Source of the DNA: Tomocerus qinae
Lineage: Eukaryota > Arthropoda > Collembola > Entomobryomorpha > Tomoceridae
NCBI GenBank assembly: GCA_020055645.1
Contig: CM034550.1
Coordinates: forward strand, 10,535,501 to 10,599,500
Direction: 5' to 3'
DNA: 64,000 nt
This document shows, one piece after another, positions 23,445-36,900 of this stretch (within the stretch, counting starts at the first letter, position 1; each line of letters begins with the position of its first letter). The position numbers and the translations under genes were made by a program. The notes beneath the pieces are model-generated. The model did not search any database, was not told the origin of the DNA, and saw nothing but the letters and a program-made list of their open reading frames with translations.

Positions 23445-26361
23445 ATGAGTGCTGTAGCCAGTAAGTATTGAGTTTTGTGAATTTATTTTTAACATTTGAG
23501 GCGGGTAACATTAGCGGGCGGTCGAACTGGCGGAAGAGAAGACCTTTTCCCTATTCCTCATTGATAAATAAAATTTCCTTTTATCTTTGTTTTCAGACGA
23601 TCTGATTTCACTTCTAGACTCGTCGATTGCCGTACCAGATGAAGATTGCCTTACTGGTACTCTTATTGATTTGAATGATGAGACTAAACCTTTTCAAAGT
23701 GCTCTCATGACCATTGCTGAAGTTGATGACACATTTGGATTATTTACTTCGAAGCCAAGATCGAATTCTGCACCAGAGTCAGGTTCTGTTACCACACCTG
23801 AATCGATACCAAGCTTGTCAAAATCGGTGACAAATGCTGCATTCGAAAGAAAACGCTGTAAAGTATTTGCCGATGAAAATTCATTATCAAAGGAAACATC
23901 TAATGTAGAAAATGGCTTGACATGCAGCAACATTACTGCAACCTCGGGCTCTCGGGCTTCTGGAATAAACGATGGCTTCGTAAATTCCACAATGGGAGAC
24001 TTCGAAGGCGACATTTCCCGTAACGAAAGTTATAGGCCGCTTGTGGCTAGCACTCCAACGATTTCCAAGCCCAACGACGGCGTTTTTGACTCGCCTCCAA
24101 AATTTCCCTCGTCTGATGTCAAAGCTAACAATGATTCCAATGAAGGCAATGCTGATTCTTCTGTCGAAAGTGGTAAGTCATTGCTTCTAGAGTGTTCTAA
24201 TCCAAACCCTTTATCTCTTTTTGTGTATAAATCATCGTAACAATTTTTTAACATCCTATTAATTTTTAATTTTTGCAGATTTATTAGACATCGAAAATCT
24301 TTCTACATTCTCTATATCTGATTCATCAGACACTTCTGGGACTGAAATGAAGAAGCAAAAGTTTGATTTTCTCTCTCCTAGAAAAGTGAGGTCACCTTCC
24401 GGTATCGCAAAAGGAAAGAAAGAACCGTCACAATTATTTCATAAAAATATAAGTATTACTCGTCGAGTTTTATCGTCATCGAATGCAGAAGTAGCATCCG
24501 ATAAAATATCTTCAATTACTTCAGCATCAACGCCTTTAGTGATGGCTCTGCGAAAAAAAATGTCAGAAAAGGCCGCAATGCAAAAGTTGGACAATCGAAA
24601 CGAAACAAAAACTCCCTTATTCTCGGGCAGATTTTTTCCATCCAGTCCTACAGAAATAAATCCAGAAAATTCTGGTACTCAATTCGCTTCAATACCAGAA
24701 TCATCATTTCAATCTCCCGAACAAATAAAAAATGAATTTGTAGTTCCAACTCCTGTAAAAGAATATGCGGAAGCTAGAAAAATGACTACTCCGAAACCAA
24801 GGCATTCGTTTTCGTACAAAAGCGGTTCCGGGATCACTACCCCTACTAAAGAAACTAACGAAATGTCTCGGAACGTAACTGCTATTGTCACCCCAAGTCG
24901 AAGAAGTATTGCCATTGCCAAGCCATCAACACCTTCTGGTATAACGAGGCAACTGAGCACACCGAATCGGTCTCAGTATGGATCTACACAAGTACGTAAA
25001 TAGCTTTATCGATAATATTTATCCTGAATACTTTTTTTGCATATTAATATTTATCCTGAATATTTTTTTGCATATTAATATTTATCCTGAATATTTTTTT
25101 GCATATTAATATTTATCCTGAATATTTTTTGTATATTAATATTTATCCTGAATATTTTTTGTATATTAATATTTATCCTGAATATTTTTTGTATATTAAT
25201 ATTTATCCTGAATATTTTTTGTATATTAATATTTGTCCTGTATGCTTATTAACTACCGCCTAAAATTACATAAACTTGAAATGTTGGCATTAAATACATT
25301 AAATAGTGATATTGTTATTCTAATGCGTTTACAGTCGCTAACAAATCGAACTCCTACATCGGGGCGGCATTCATTCAGCAGCAGTTCATCCAGCTCCGGT
25401 TCGGATGTATCTCGGAGACTATTAACTCTTGACCAAGTTAGACCTGTACCAATGAGACCTTTAGTAACAATGATTAAACCCCAGGCCACTGCTTGTGTAA
25501 TGCCGCAGCCAAAATTTACTGCGGGAGGATTGCCTAAAACTTCTACTATATTACCCCGTTCAAAGATTCAGCCAATGAAGGCCCTCCCCCAGGCGTGTTC
25601 AGAATCCTCTACCACAACATCATTTAAAAAGGCAGCTAATACTTCACTCACTAGTCATAATCAAAATGATGTCCGTGCCAAAAACTGTGTTAGTGCCCCA
25701 GTACACAGAAAATTTGTTCATCCAATTTCATCATCCAGTCCCAACCCGGGACCACGTTCAATTGCGGCGTATTCTTTAGGAACTCCTCCAAGACCTCGAA
25801 AGGAGACTATACGATCAAGTGGATATGGACAACAGGCCATGAGTACCCCAAAGGTAAAGAATAATTTTATGAAATTGTCTCCTAGTTTGTGAACAGGAAC
25901 GAATTAAAAATTCCCTGAATTTGTTGTAGTGCCAAGAAACGAGTGTACCAAAAATTTCAAATCCGTCCCCTAGGCTGGGAGAGCTTAATCATCCTAGGTA
26001 CTTACCCAAACCACCTAAATCAGTGGCAGGACATAAGTCTGAAATAGTATCGGAGGCTACTACCACCAGCAAAATTGGAAGAGTAAGCTTTATAGGACTT
26101 TTATATTATAAAAATTAATAAATTACAAATAGTTACTTCATTGACATCTAAATTCAAGCATTTTATTTAAATTTAAAATATATTTTATTTACATTTAATT
26201 TACATTTTAAGAGATACGTATTCCAGATTTTTAAATATGTGTATAATGCATAATTTAATAATATTGGTAAAACGATGCTAAAAGTAACTTAATTGTTTCA
26301 GGGTCGGGAAACAAAGGAAAACAGCATTAGCCTACTCCGAAAGCCTTCATATGGAAAGTAA
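23445..26361 (+). CDS. disordered Ser/Thr/Pro-rich basic protein, unrecognised
   Basis: Six exons (23445-23460, 23597-24172, 24279-24991, 25335-25853, 25930-26082, 26302-26361) join in phase into 678 residues with canonical splice sites. I do not recognise the family. The first exon codes only five residues plus one base. The N-terminal third is acidic and Ser-rich (DLISLLDSSIAVPDEDC near the start, LLDIENLSTFSISDSSD later). From about residue 230 it becomes basic, with many SP/TP sites and short motifs such as DFLSPRKVRSPSG, TPVKEYAEARK, GITTPTKE, PSTPSGITRQLSTPNRS, HSFSSSSSSSGS and GTPPRPRKE. The composition resembles microtubule- or spindle-associated proteins regulated by proline-directed kinases, but that is inference from composition only. 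Intron 3 (24992-25334) carries an AT-rich tandem repeat. Confidence 0.75.
25018..25240. repeat. 30-32-bp AT-rich tandem repeat in an intron
   Basis: Eight copies of a unit containing TTATCCTGAAT, a T run and CATATTAATAT or TATATTAATAT. TCCTG recurs at about 25022, 25054, 25085, 25116, 25145, 25175, 25205 and 25235, so the period shrinks from 32 to 31 to 30 bp. The early copies have seven Ts and GCAT; the last copies have six Ts and GTAT. It lies between the donor of exon 3 and the acceptor of exon 4 of the gene at 23445-26361. Confidence 0.9.
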
Positions 26362-29300
26362 ACATTTTCTTTTTGGAATAATTATTATGAAAAGCCCAGC
26401 AATGTTTTGTGGTAAAGGAAAACTTTATAATAGAAAATCGCATTATATTGTAAATAGATTCAAATCTGAAGCATTGTAATTAAAATCTTTCGTAAATTTT
26501 TAATTGAAAATTGTGAATCAAAATAGAAATAGAAACTGCAATAAATATCCGAAATTATAATTTCAGCATTAAGAAAATGTAGCAATTTATATTTAAATTG
26601 CACGCGTCTGTAAAGTAGCAGTAAATATCGAATATCGATGCAAAGAAATGACTTCTTGCTCGACAGAAGATACATTTAGCCATGGCATAATTATGTCACT
26701 CATCTTTTTTCTATTTTTACCCGCATGATATCACGAAGCCATTAGAACACAAATGTGATGTAATGATGTTATTCATCCAGGTCCGGCAAGTGCGAGTGGC
26801 GTTTGCAGTAAGTGCATGCAAATGGGAATTCTGTTATTAAATTGCGAAGTGCTTATTTTCTTTTACATCTTTACGTTTACCAAGTTTCATGAAGTTTCTA
26901 CATCTGTATTGTTTTATTCACGTAAGTCACATCTTGCGGAGAGTTATGACATGGAACATAAAAACTATAACTGACATTACATGTCTACCTCGGAGCAGAT
27001 TGTCATATGACATATTTACATAGTTATTAAAGATACATAAGGTAGATGATAGTAACTGTTACAGATATGCATGAGAAACGACTGTTTTGTGTGAAGGGTA
27101 GACATAAACCTCAATACGCCAATTTGAACCTGTGATTTTATAACAGAAGGTGAAACTACACATGCTTTATGGTTCTCGTTCTCATCATGGAAAGTTTTCA
27201 AAGTATCTCGGGAAAGTAAGTGGATATGAACCTTTTGGAAAGTTTCTCTGCATCTGCAAAGCAAGGAAGTCATATATTCTGGCGTGATTTTAATAGCAAT
27301 GCGATAAAATGTATTCTATAGGCTAGTACACAAAGGCAATGTACTTTTCTAGTGCCTCCAGAACTGGAAATTTACAGGGTGCATTCATTTTTCGTTGTAG
27401 ATGGTGAGAAATGCTGAGCAAATACAAAGAAAAGAATAAAAACGATCTTTTCTTTAGCATTAATGAAATGGCCCTGCAAAGTCCAGTATTATACATCCTG
27501 GAGAAGTACAGGAAAATATACATAGATAAAATGTTCTTTGAGCATTTTAAATTCCTATTCAAAATGCAAAGCAGCAAAAATTTTCATGTTAGTCTCCGGA
27601 CATACTTATCTATAGTATAGTAGTGTGGAAAGAAAATATGTACATGACGCTAGGTTTGTACTTGAGTTTATCTACCTATTTGTTATTGTATTTTCCTCAA
27701 GTACATTTACTTATAGAGATAATAGAGAAATACATATGTAGTATCATAAGGTACTGTAGTTTTCGTTCATGGCTCGTTCCATTTCCATTACTCCCGAAGC
27801 TAATGTATATCAAAATGGATTTAGCTTTATAACGTTGTGTACATATATGCATATATTTATATGGTTAGCTGTGAAAAACCAAGTCTGAAGAAATACCAGA
27901 GCACGTTGGCCCAGTCCGAGAATATATAGTAGAGTTCACTTCCCTGTGTGACTGTAGTATTAAGGAAAATATCGATTGAGCTAGATCAATAAAAGTGACG
28001 TCACTTCTGGCAGCAATGAGGAACTTAAAACTAAATTCAGACCAACCACAGATCTGGCCTTTAACACAACAACATTTATTACAACTGCTCCATATCACTA
28101 ATAATAGCTAGATATTGCTTAATACTATACGATAAGACTTCACTCATGTTCTTACAAATGGTCCATAAGAATTAATAAACACACTAAGTAATATTAAAGT
28201 GAGGTAATAATAGTAGCATTATCTAAACACAAAATACATGTTTAAAGAATTATAACTAATACATAGCATAATATTGTTCATAGACCATGTATGAGTTGTA
28301 GGCTATGCTTATTTGCTATTAAAATATGTACATACAACCACACAGTAAGCTTAATTTAATGCGGAGGTTTCTCCAGTCGTAGCCGTAGAGTCTGTTGGCA
28401 AAAGCAAGATAATACTCTGTGTACAAATAAGTACAGCTGAGAATATCGGAGAGGAAATACAAAGATTTCCTTTTCATTTGGATTCTTTTTCTGTGGATCG
28501 GATTACTTTGAGTATAGGGAGATAGTAAGGGCTGTGAATTAAAGGGAAGTTTGTGTGAGGGACTTAATTTGGAAATGGAATCAACGAGTGCGGTGAAAGT
28601 GTAGAATGAACTTAATTCCAAGTGTAAAATCATCGTGGTAAGTTGTAGAGAGAGAGAGTTGTCCATTGAAAGCGTAGCACAATGCATTAGTGCTCTGGTG
28701 CATTGTTTCTCCAGTAGTGATGTTAAAGGTAGCATTTCCTCATGTAGTAGTCTCTCCTCTGATTTCCAATGGGATAGTAGAACGAGTTCGGAGTTAGAAG
28801 GGAACGAAGCCAAAGGAGTCGGGAGAATTTCGTATTGGCATACCGGGAGCTAAAGCACAGAATCCGAATGGTCTGCAAACTCGGCTGGGACTTTTGGTGG
28901 ACGTAGAATTAGCTCGTACATCCCGTTTTTGTATATATCGCATCGTATCGCATTGACAGAACATCAGTTTCTTTTAGAGTGTCAAGAGGAGCTTTTACTC
29001 TCTCCTTTTCATCCAACTCGTGATCGTCTCCTTCAAAATACTGAGGTGTGCACTCTTTTTTTATTATACTTTACTACCTCTCTCTATTTCTATCTCTTTT
29101 TCTATATTAAATATACATTACTTCAACATTAGATCTACTTACTACCCTATTTGTTCAGCTATTTGTTCACTAGAGTTAGATTGATCTTCTAAAAATAGGA
29201 GTCGAGTGTAGAATTCTATTGTCAGAACCCTATCTATACTTCAGGGAATAAAATCCACTACCAAATAAAATTCTTTTTTCACTTTCTCACCATATGTTCT

Positions 29301-32300
29301 CTATGAAGGTGTGCCAGAGTCTCGTACATCTGTGCACTTACCTAGGGCATTTATATAACTGATATTAAATTAACTCTTTTCATACGCAACGTTACTCCTT
29401 ATGATTAAAACGTTGTTGAAAACTTTAATTTTAATGCATATACTAAGTATTTGCTAATGGCATTAAAACTTTAGTAATAATATTGTGATTTCAACCGTAG
29501 TAACTTTTTAGCAAGTAGTACAACTGTTTTGTGAATGTCAGGCATTTATTTATGAAAGAGCTGAGAGCATTGCTTATGTCATGAGGCTGTGTGTGTATGC
29601 GGTAAAGTGGAAAAGCATTAGGAAGAATAACAATGACAGGAGCCCATAACAGCAAGTAAACAGAAATAAAGTAGTGTATTGAGCGAGAGTGCATTAGTTG
29701 ATGGATTTGGCTTCCAATTATAAGTAAGGTAGGCAAGTAACACTTATTTATACAATTTCAAAGAGAATAATAGAAAATTAGCACATGCATATCTAAGGTG
29801 GTTTTATAGTGTACACATTAAATGTGAATTGACATTGAGGGAGAAATGATATAGTTAGCATATGTAACACATGTGGTTTGCATTTTCCGTGACTTGACTC
29901 TAAAAATCGTGAACATTTTCAGAGGAAAACAACCGCAGCTGCAGTGCTTCACCTTCACCGTTTCGACAAACATAAATGTTTCACACGTATGAGAAGTTCT
30001 CTTGAATTCTGGTAAGTAAACCTTCATTATTCACTACTTGTAAGTTTAATATGCATGAATCTTGCTAAATTTAACATGTCTGATTTAAAATTCCATTTTC
30101 AAAGTTACGAATTTTGTTACGACTTGAAGTAACGAGTTTTTGTTGTTTTACTGTATTTGCTATTTAAATTATATGATAAGAAACTTTATGCTAAATAGAA
30201 CTTGCATACTAATTATTGTTAAAGATAAAGTTTTTGTCCTGATTTCGCATCTAAAGAAAATAGTTCTATTGTTCGTACTTAGATTCAGATGTACAGAAAA
30301 TCCATTGGAATAACCTTAGATAATGTGTATTGAATATTTCGTAAAGGATCTTACGTGACAGAAATGATAAGAAAACTTTTCCGGAAATGAGCAAGGAAAA
30401 GTTGTGAAATTGGAGCAGACATATATCCTGTTTAGTCATAGAATTTGCGATATGATAGTACAGTGTATATTTAGGTAGACCTTTTTATAGTTTCCCAGTT
30501 CGTTTCGTTTGTATTATTTAGTTGAGACAAACTGTCTGTTCGAATGCTGAGTGAGGTGGAGGTGGTTTGGTTTCGTGCTTCGTTAAATCCTGTCAAGGAA
30601 CTCCTTTCTTGGATTATGTAGGGTTCTTATAAGGTCTAAAATCTAGATTGTAAATTATTATGTTTAATTATATAGGTAAAATGTCTTTTTACCAGATGCA
30701 AATACAAAACTTACCTACTTCTCGCATAAAACAATAGAGATAACGGACATTTGTCATAATAATAGAAAACGTGACTGCTAAGCAAATGCGTATGATTGAT
30801 GAAACCGAAACATTCAAAGTGAGCATGCAGAAAGTCTTTTCAGCATTATTGTTTTTGATTACGAAACGACTTTTCTCCACAAGTTTAATAACGACTCAGA
30901 CTGCTGAGACTCAAAACAAAAGAACAAACTGTTTCTCAGAGACAAAGGCTGAAACTTTGCGGGAGAAAAGCAACAAGAATAATTGCCATTTTATTAGTAC
31001 CATAGAGTAAATGTATAGAAGTATTCTAGGAAAAAGACCATAATGTATATATTTTTTTAATTTTCAAGAGTACTTTTCCTTTTTGGCAACTGGGGATCAA
31101 CGTTCGTGAAAGGAAGAACTGAAAGCAGTATGACAGAGCTAATCAATTCCCTCAAAACTTTTGCCTATTCAGGCTCAACGGAGAGGAAAAACTCTTCTGG
31201 CCGTAAGCATTTCAACTTTTCTTCAAATACTAACACTAGAATAGAACACACACAATATGTAATTACATCATAATATCTTTCCGCCTTTTCCTAATTCTTC
31301 CTTGTCCCCTATTCATCATTAACTGTACTTAGTGTTAGGTATATCAAATATACTATAGTTTTCCAATCGAAAACTATTTTACCTATTGTATTTAAGGCTT
31401 ATATGAGCCGTAACATCATTCCGCAAGTTTTTGTTCACGTTTTACAAAGAATAAGTGTTTTATGAAGCAACAGAAGAAAGCAAAGAAACTGAAAACCAAT
31501 AAGACGGACTTAGAACTTCTTTTCATTTTCATTCAATGTTTACTTTTCCGATTTATCTGTCCAGACGATGGTGTTTTATTACTGTCTTGCGTGCTACGAA
31601 AGTGAAACTTGATTAAAAATTGACATTGAGTAAGGATTTGTAGACACGTAACGTAAATGACGAGTAAAAGCTTCGCAGCCGAAGTATATTTTTTGTACTC
31701 CACCAAATATTTTTCTTAAAAATATAGCAGATATTATTTTGTTACTTTATGGAATTTAAATTGCATTTATTTTTGAAAGTTAAAAAATATTCGACAGTTA
31801 AAAGTAAAACATTAAAAAATGTTTCTTTTGAGAATTGTAATGATATTGCCCCATATAGGAGCGTTACAATTGGTTCTTCAAAAATATTCTGATTCTGTAA
31901 CGTACTTTTCAAAACCAACACATTATGACACAAGTAGTACATTTACAGTATTATGTAATTTATGTATGATACCAATATATGTATCGAGTTACTTTGCGGT
32001 TAAGCTAGATATAAATAGTCCCCTTGGTTGTGGCATATCTCTGACACAATAGAAAAATGGTCAGTACATATTATTTACGTGCATAATAAGTAGTATAAAG
32101 TGTTCTACAAAATTGCATACATAATTCACATACTTAGTTTGTCATACATTCCCATATGAATAATAAATAAATAATTGTTAAAGCATAAAGTGTCATAGCT
32201 TTTGCCTTAGGAAGTAAATCATAGAGCCGACATGCGGCAGATACAATTAGTTAATGTCATTATCACAAATACTATTACACATAACTCTATTTTGTACGTA

Positions 32301-33955
32301 CTTGTGATTCAAAAGAGTCACATGTTGGGTAGTTTTGTGCGGTTTGTCCATTGTGATCCACTCTAGAAATTTTATCAACTGGTTGTGAGAGAAACTGGTT
32401 TACTTTGAGCGACTAGATATAGAGAAACCTTATGTGTATGGATCGTGTATAAAAAAGTTTAGTAGAAATGTCATCGTCTATCGATTCCGCACACATTGCA
32501 TGCATGTCGTGTATTACGCAGCTTAACTTACCAAGTAAGTTATGCATTAGTGAGATTTTCTTAGGGTGGAAGGATTTCTGAAGTGAGCTTGAGCTTTCTC
32601 GATGAGATTTTTGCTCTCTCTCTCTCTCCGATTTGTACGTGCTTTCTCGGGCAGAATAACGAAGCAGAAGTAACCATGTTATATTAAAGTACTGTCTATC
32701 AGTCTACTATTTAATATGAAACATATGTACTTCTATATAGAGATATTCTCTTAAAATAAATTTACTAGTGAAACAAAATAAAAACAAAGTTGCTATTGAT
32801 AGTACACGATGAAAATTGGAAGACATCTAGATAGACACAAAAAGAGCACATCTGTATCATGTTTCATCCTACGTCACGATGATGTACTGCTACACTAGAA
32901 AGAATTCAGCATCAGCAACTCTGCACAATGTATCTTCGTTGTGATTCAAACTTAAAGGCTTATATTTGCATGTAAATGAATTCAGGATGCGATATGAATT
33001 TCTGAGTAGTTTCATATTTTCTATTTCTTTTCCACAAGAATCCCGCCAACATAAAACTGAAACAAATTATATTCAGATTTTCTTGGAATTCCTTTACGCA
33101 ACTAATTGATATGAGATATGACATGACAATCTAGAATTTTTTCAAATTCTGATCTTTGTCTCAAATGTATCTAACTATTATAATGTGAAATAAAATCTTC
33201 TTCGTCGAAAAAATTGTTAGGCACGTTCAAATATTCCAAGTTCGGTGAATATTAAATTTTGGAATGAGTGAAATGCATTTGGCTACAGAGAAATTAGCAT
33301 TAGGGCATTATGCAGTATAATATGACCATTTATTACGGGTATGACAATATTTAGTCAAGAATTCCCCGAGATGCTACTTTTTTAATTGTATTTAGTTTGT
33401 CGTATATGAATAGTAGACAAGTTTAATAAGGATGCATAACTAAGAATTGCTTGAAGAAATTTTTTAATTTCATATTACACGGCATAATAATAGAGAGCGT
33501 ATTCTTGAGTTGTCTCCTGAGAAGCGTAAAGAAAGTCGTTCCGGGCAATTTATCTGAAAGAAAGGATGCGATTTAATAACCATTGTTTTTTAGAGTATAG
33601 AATGTGCGAAGGTTGTTACTAGTGCGCAATGATATTTTTTGAGAAGTACCCGACTTGTGTTTATTTTGCATTGGTAGAACGAGGGAAGAGCCTTAATAAT
33701 ATTGGTTTTGGGGTGGTTGTTGTTGAGATGCAAGTTGGTACTTATGTAGGGCGATACTTATGTTATGTATGTAAAGTAGTTCAAGTTATGCGTTAGATAG
33801 TATCTGAATGTAGGCGGATTTGGATCGCATAAGGATTATGTCTCCTTTAGCTACCTATTTCTACATTTACAATGAGACAAGTACACACGTTGATTCTGTA
33901 GTCTTTTTGAAACGAGAGTATATCATTCACTTGACATTTCTGTTTATTTCCTTAG
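26362..33955. other. long gene-poor stretch upstream of the TBC1D30-like exons
   Basis: Probably holds the 3'UTR of the preceding gene and the missing 5' exons and promoter of the TBC1D30-like gene, but none could be assigned. Weak candidates are an open 89-bp segment at 29923-30011 with good acceptor and donor, and a donor-like CGTG|GTAAGT near 28638. The longest ORF is a 164-codon minus-strand frame at 28319-28813, without a recognisable domain. A short (CT)n tract lies near 32614. Confidence 0.35.
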
Positions 33956-36900
33956 AGTTAATCCGGACGATTCCCTTGCTGAATCTTTCGGGTAGAGCGG
34001 ACAGCTGCAACGATTCGGGTTTCAACCAATGGAGGGATGCAATGAGGATGATTGCTCGTCTACCCAGTGGAATCCCTTTAGAATTTAGATTACGTGTAAG
34101 CAGTCACACTTTTCAATTCGGAACTACTCAACTTTGAACTTTATAGCTTCTTTTTCTTATTTAAAATTCTGCTTTTTGGAATTGATCTATATAGTTTTAG
34201 TATGCATACTCATAACATACATATGCGAACAATTCAAAGGGAAAAATTATTTTAAAGAAGAAATTTCTAGCCTGAGGAATCCATAGTAAGATTTTGTATC
34301 TAGGATTCAACAAAGGTAAGAAGCTGAAACGAAATATCTTTTTTGTGAATCTAGAGTAAGTGCATATAAATTCCATATCTTCAGGGATGGGTATTTTCTC
34401 TAGTCGGTTTAACCAAATGTCAGTGTCTTATTGCAAATCTATACTTAATGTCTCTATCGTCCTTTTGATATCTTCGAATATAGACCTTTATAATTATCCT
34501 ATGTGTAGGAGTATGTACTTATAGTATTATTTACAGACAGATGTCATCTAAAGCTTTCGTGTGATCCTTTTTCTTAAAAACTTTTCTTTTTCGACTAGAC
34601 GTTTTCATCATTCTCCTTTGTCTCGTTAGTTTCCTTTTCACTTTTTACCTTGCCGTGTCATTTTCTCTGCACGAATAACACAGCACGGCTTTTATTGTAT
34701 TTCTATTCTACCGTCGCATCGCCCACGCTCTTTTTCTACCGGACTTCTAAATACTGAATGGTTTATCTTGTCAAACGTTCCATTTTAGGAATACGATATT
34801 TGGAAACAAGAATATCTTATTGATATCCTCAATATATTGTCCCTGAACATCTCAGAAAATACTCAGAAAGTCGCAGCTGTGCAATATCAGTATATTTCAT
34901 TGTTCCTTTGTTGTGATCTGTTTACAAATGTTGGTTTTGATTGAGATTATAAATTCTCTGGATGTTCTGTCGTCTACTTATTTGCCTTCTCCGTGAAATC
35001 AATACAAAAATTTTCCTTAGAAAGTCTTGTTGATCCTATTGTTGCAATACTTGTACAAAAAAATATATTTTTCTATTTCTTTTGTGACTTGATTGAATCC
35101 TATGGGAAAACGTGAACATCAGAGCTTCCTATTCATTTCATTATAATAGACTATCTCCGCATTGAACGTCAATTCAAATGTATCATCTTAGATGACTACA
35201 AATCAATAGGAATCCATGAAAGTCTTTCTCCGAATGTCTAGACTTAATAATGTAACTCGTAATTGGATTATACAATCTTTGACATATGTGACACAGAATT
35301 ATGTCTACCTAGGTTTCTAACACACAATGAATATATACTTAATGGCTTTGCCCACGGGTTGTTATTACGTATTATGAGAATAACAATCGCGATGATATCT
35401 TGTTACTTCCATTGTGACTTGAAATATGAGCGAGGGGCAGTAGTTAACGTCCATGTAATGAAATGCCATATTGTAAAAGCGTAATGTGAGACGAAAAGAA
35501 AATTCTTTTCTTAATGTACGAACTTTTTATCGTATTTACTCACACTCTCCCTACATGAATAATTCATTTCCTTATCGTAAGTCCTGTTCGCATGCTAACT
35601 TCTTACAAATAGAATGCAAGAGCACACACCTATACTTTCCATTTTCCACCATTACATTCCTAGTACACCAAACTTTCTTTCACGACGGCCGTTCTTTATT
35701 GTCTCAGCAGAGAGAAACAATGCATTGGTGATACTGATATACATTCTGATATGTTTATTCCGATATTTTCCTACTATCAACGATCGTAATATTGCCAAGT
35801 AGCCTGAGAAAACCATTTTAGGTTTGTTAATGTCTTGGTTTTCTTTATCTTTATCTGTCTTGATGATTACTATGTGCAATATCCAAGAAAACATAAAAAA
35901 TCGTCTTGAACAGTCACGAAATATTATGTTTTCCTCCCAAAGATTCAGTTTATGACACCAGATTCATAAAATAGTTAATGGAAGAATTTTTTGCTCTAAA
36001 TCCTAATCTTATTTTTCTTTTGGGGTTGAAGAACTATGAATTTAGTATTCATTTGCAACCAGTGTACCAAATAATTAGTCAGAAAGTGGATTGGAAATTG
36101 CTTAAGTGATGTAATCCATGAAATATTCCACCCAATAGTGACAGTTATGGTATAATTGGGTATTTTTTATTAACGAGACATCGTAGCATTGTCTTGAAGG
36201 GTTGTTATTGGTTTTTGGTGTATAATTTTACGTAGGAAGAGGAAGCTTTTATGGAAAATGCATTAATGGTGGTTTCTGCATATTTTAAGTAGATTATAAT
36301 TTAATTGCTCAAAGCTTAAAACTTGATTATTGACCAAGTTCAAACTCCGCAGTGGCATGTCCTTATTACTGACATTGTGAAAGTACACTTATGTATGCAG
36401 GAGAGAGTGGTGGAAAATGGAGAGTCTAGAATTTGGCTGTAGTCAGCGGTAATGGAGAAAGTGGAGTTTTCTACTGCGCCATAGAAGTAAATGCATTGGA
36501 ATGTGAAAAGAGGAGTGAAAAGGCATTTTCCTCAAGCTGTTTCTCTTTCTGATGATGAGTCTTCTTTTCTATAGTATAATTGCGTGATGTAGACTTTAAG
36601 CATGACATGATATATCACGTACATAGTGTTAGTTCTAACCTTTAGAAAATTGCATCACTTTATATCACATCCGCTCAACTGTACAGTATTCTAAGTGTGT
36701 AGCGAAAGAAAAACGGATGAAATCCTGTCAGTACTTATAGGGATACATTTTCAATTTCAGAAAACTTGTTTTTATATATTAGAAGGAGTAAATATGTAAT
36801 TTATACTAAGACTGTATACATATGTCTAGACACTTACATTACGAATCTCTTTTTCTCCTTGACACGACAATAAGCAAACGTGGGAAAGAATTTTAACTCA

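Noticed and set aside
28319..28813. 164-codon minus-strand ORF
   Set aside because: No domain, signal or splice evidence; a shorter ORF overlaps on the opposite strand, and long frames by chance are expected over this much sequence.
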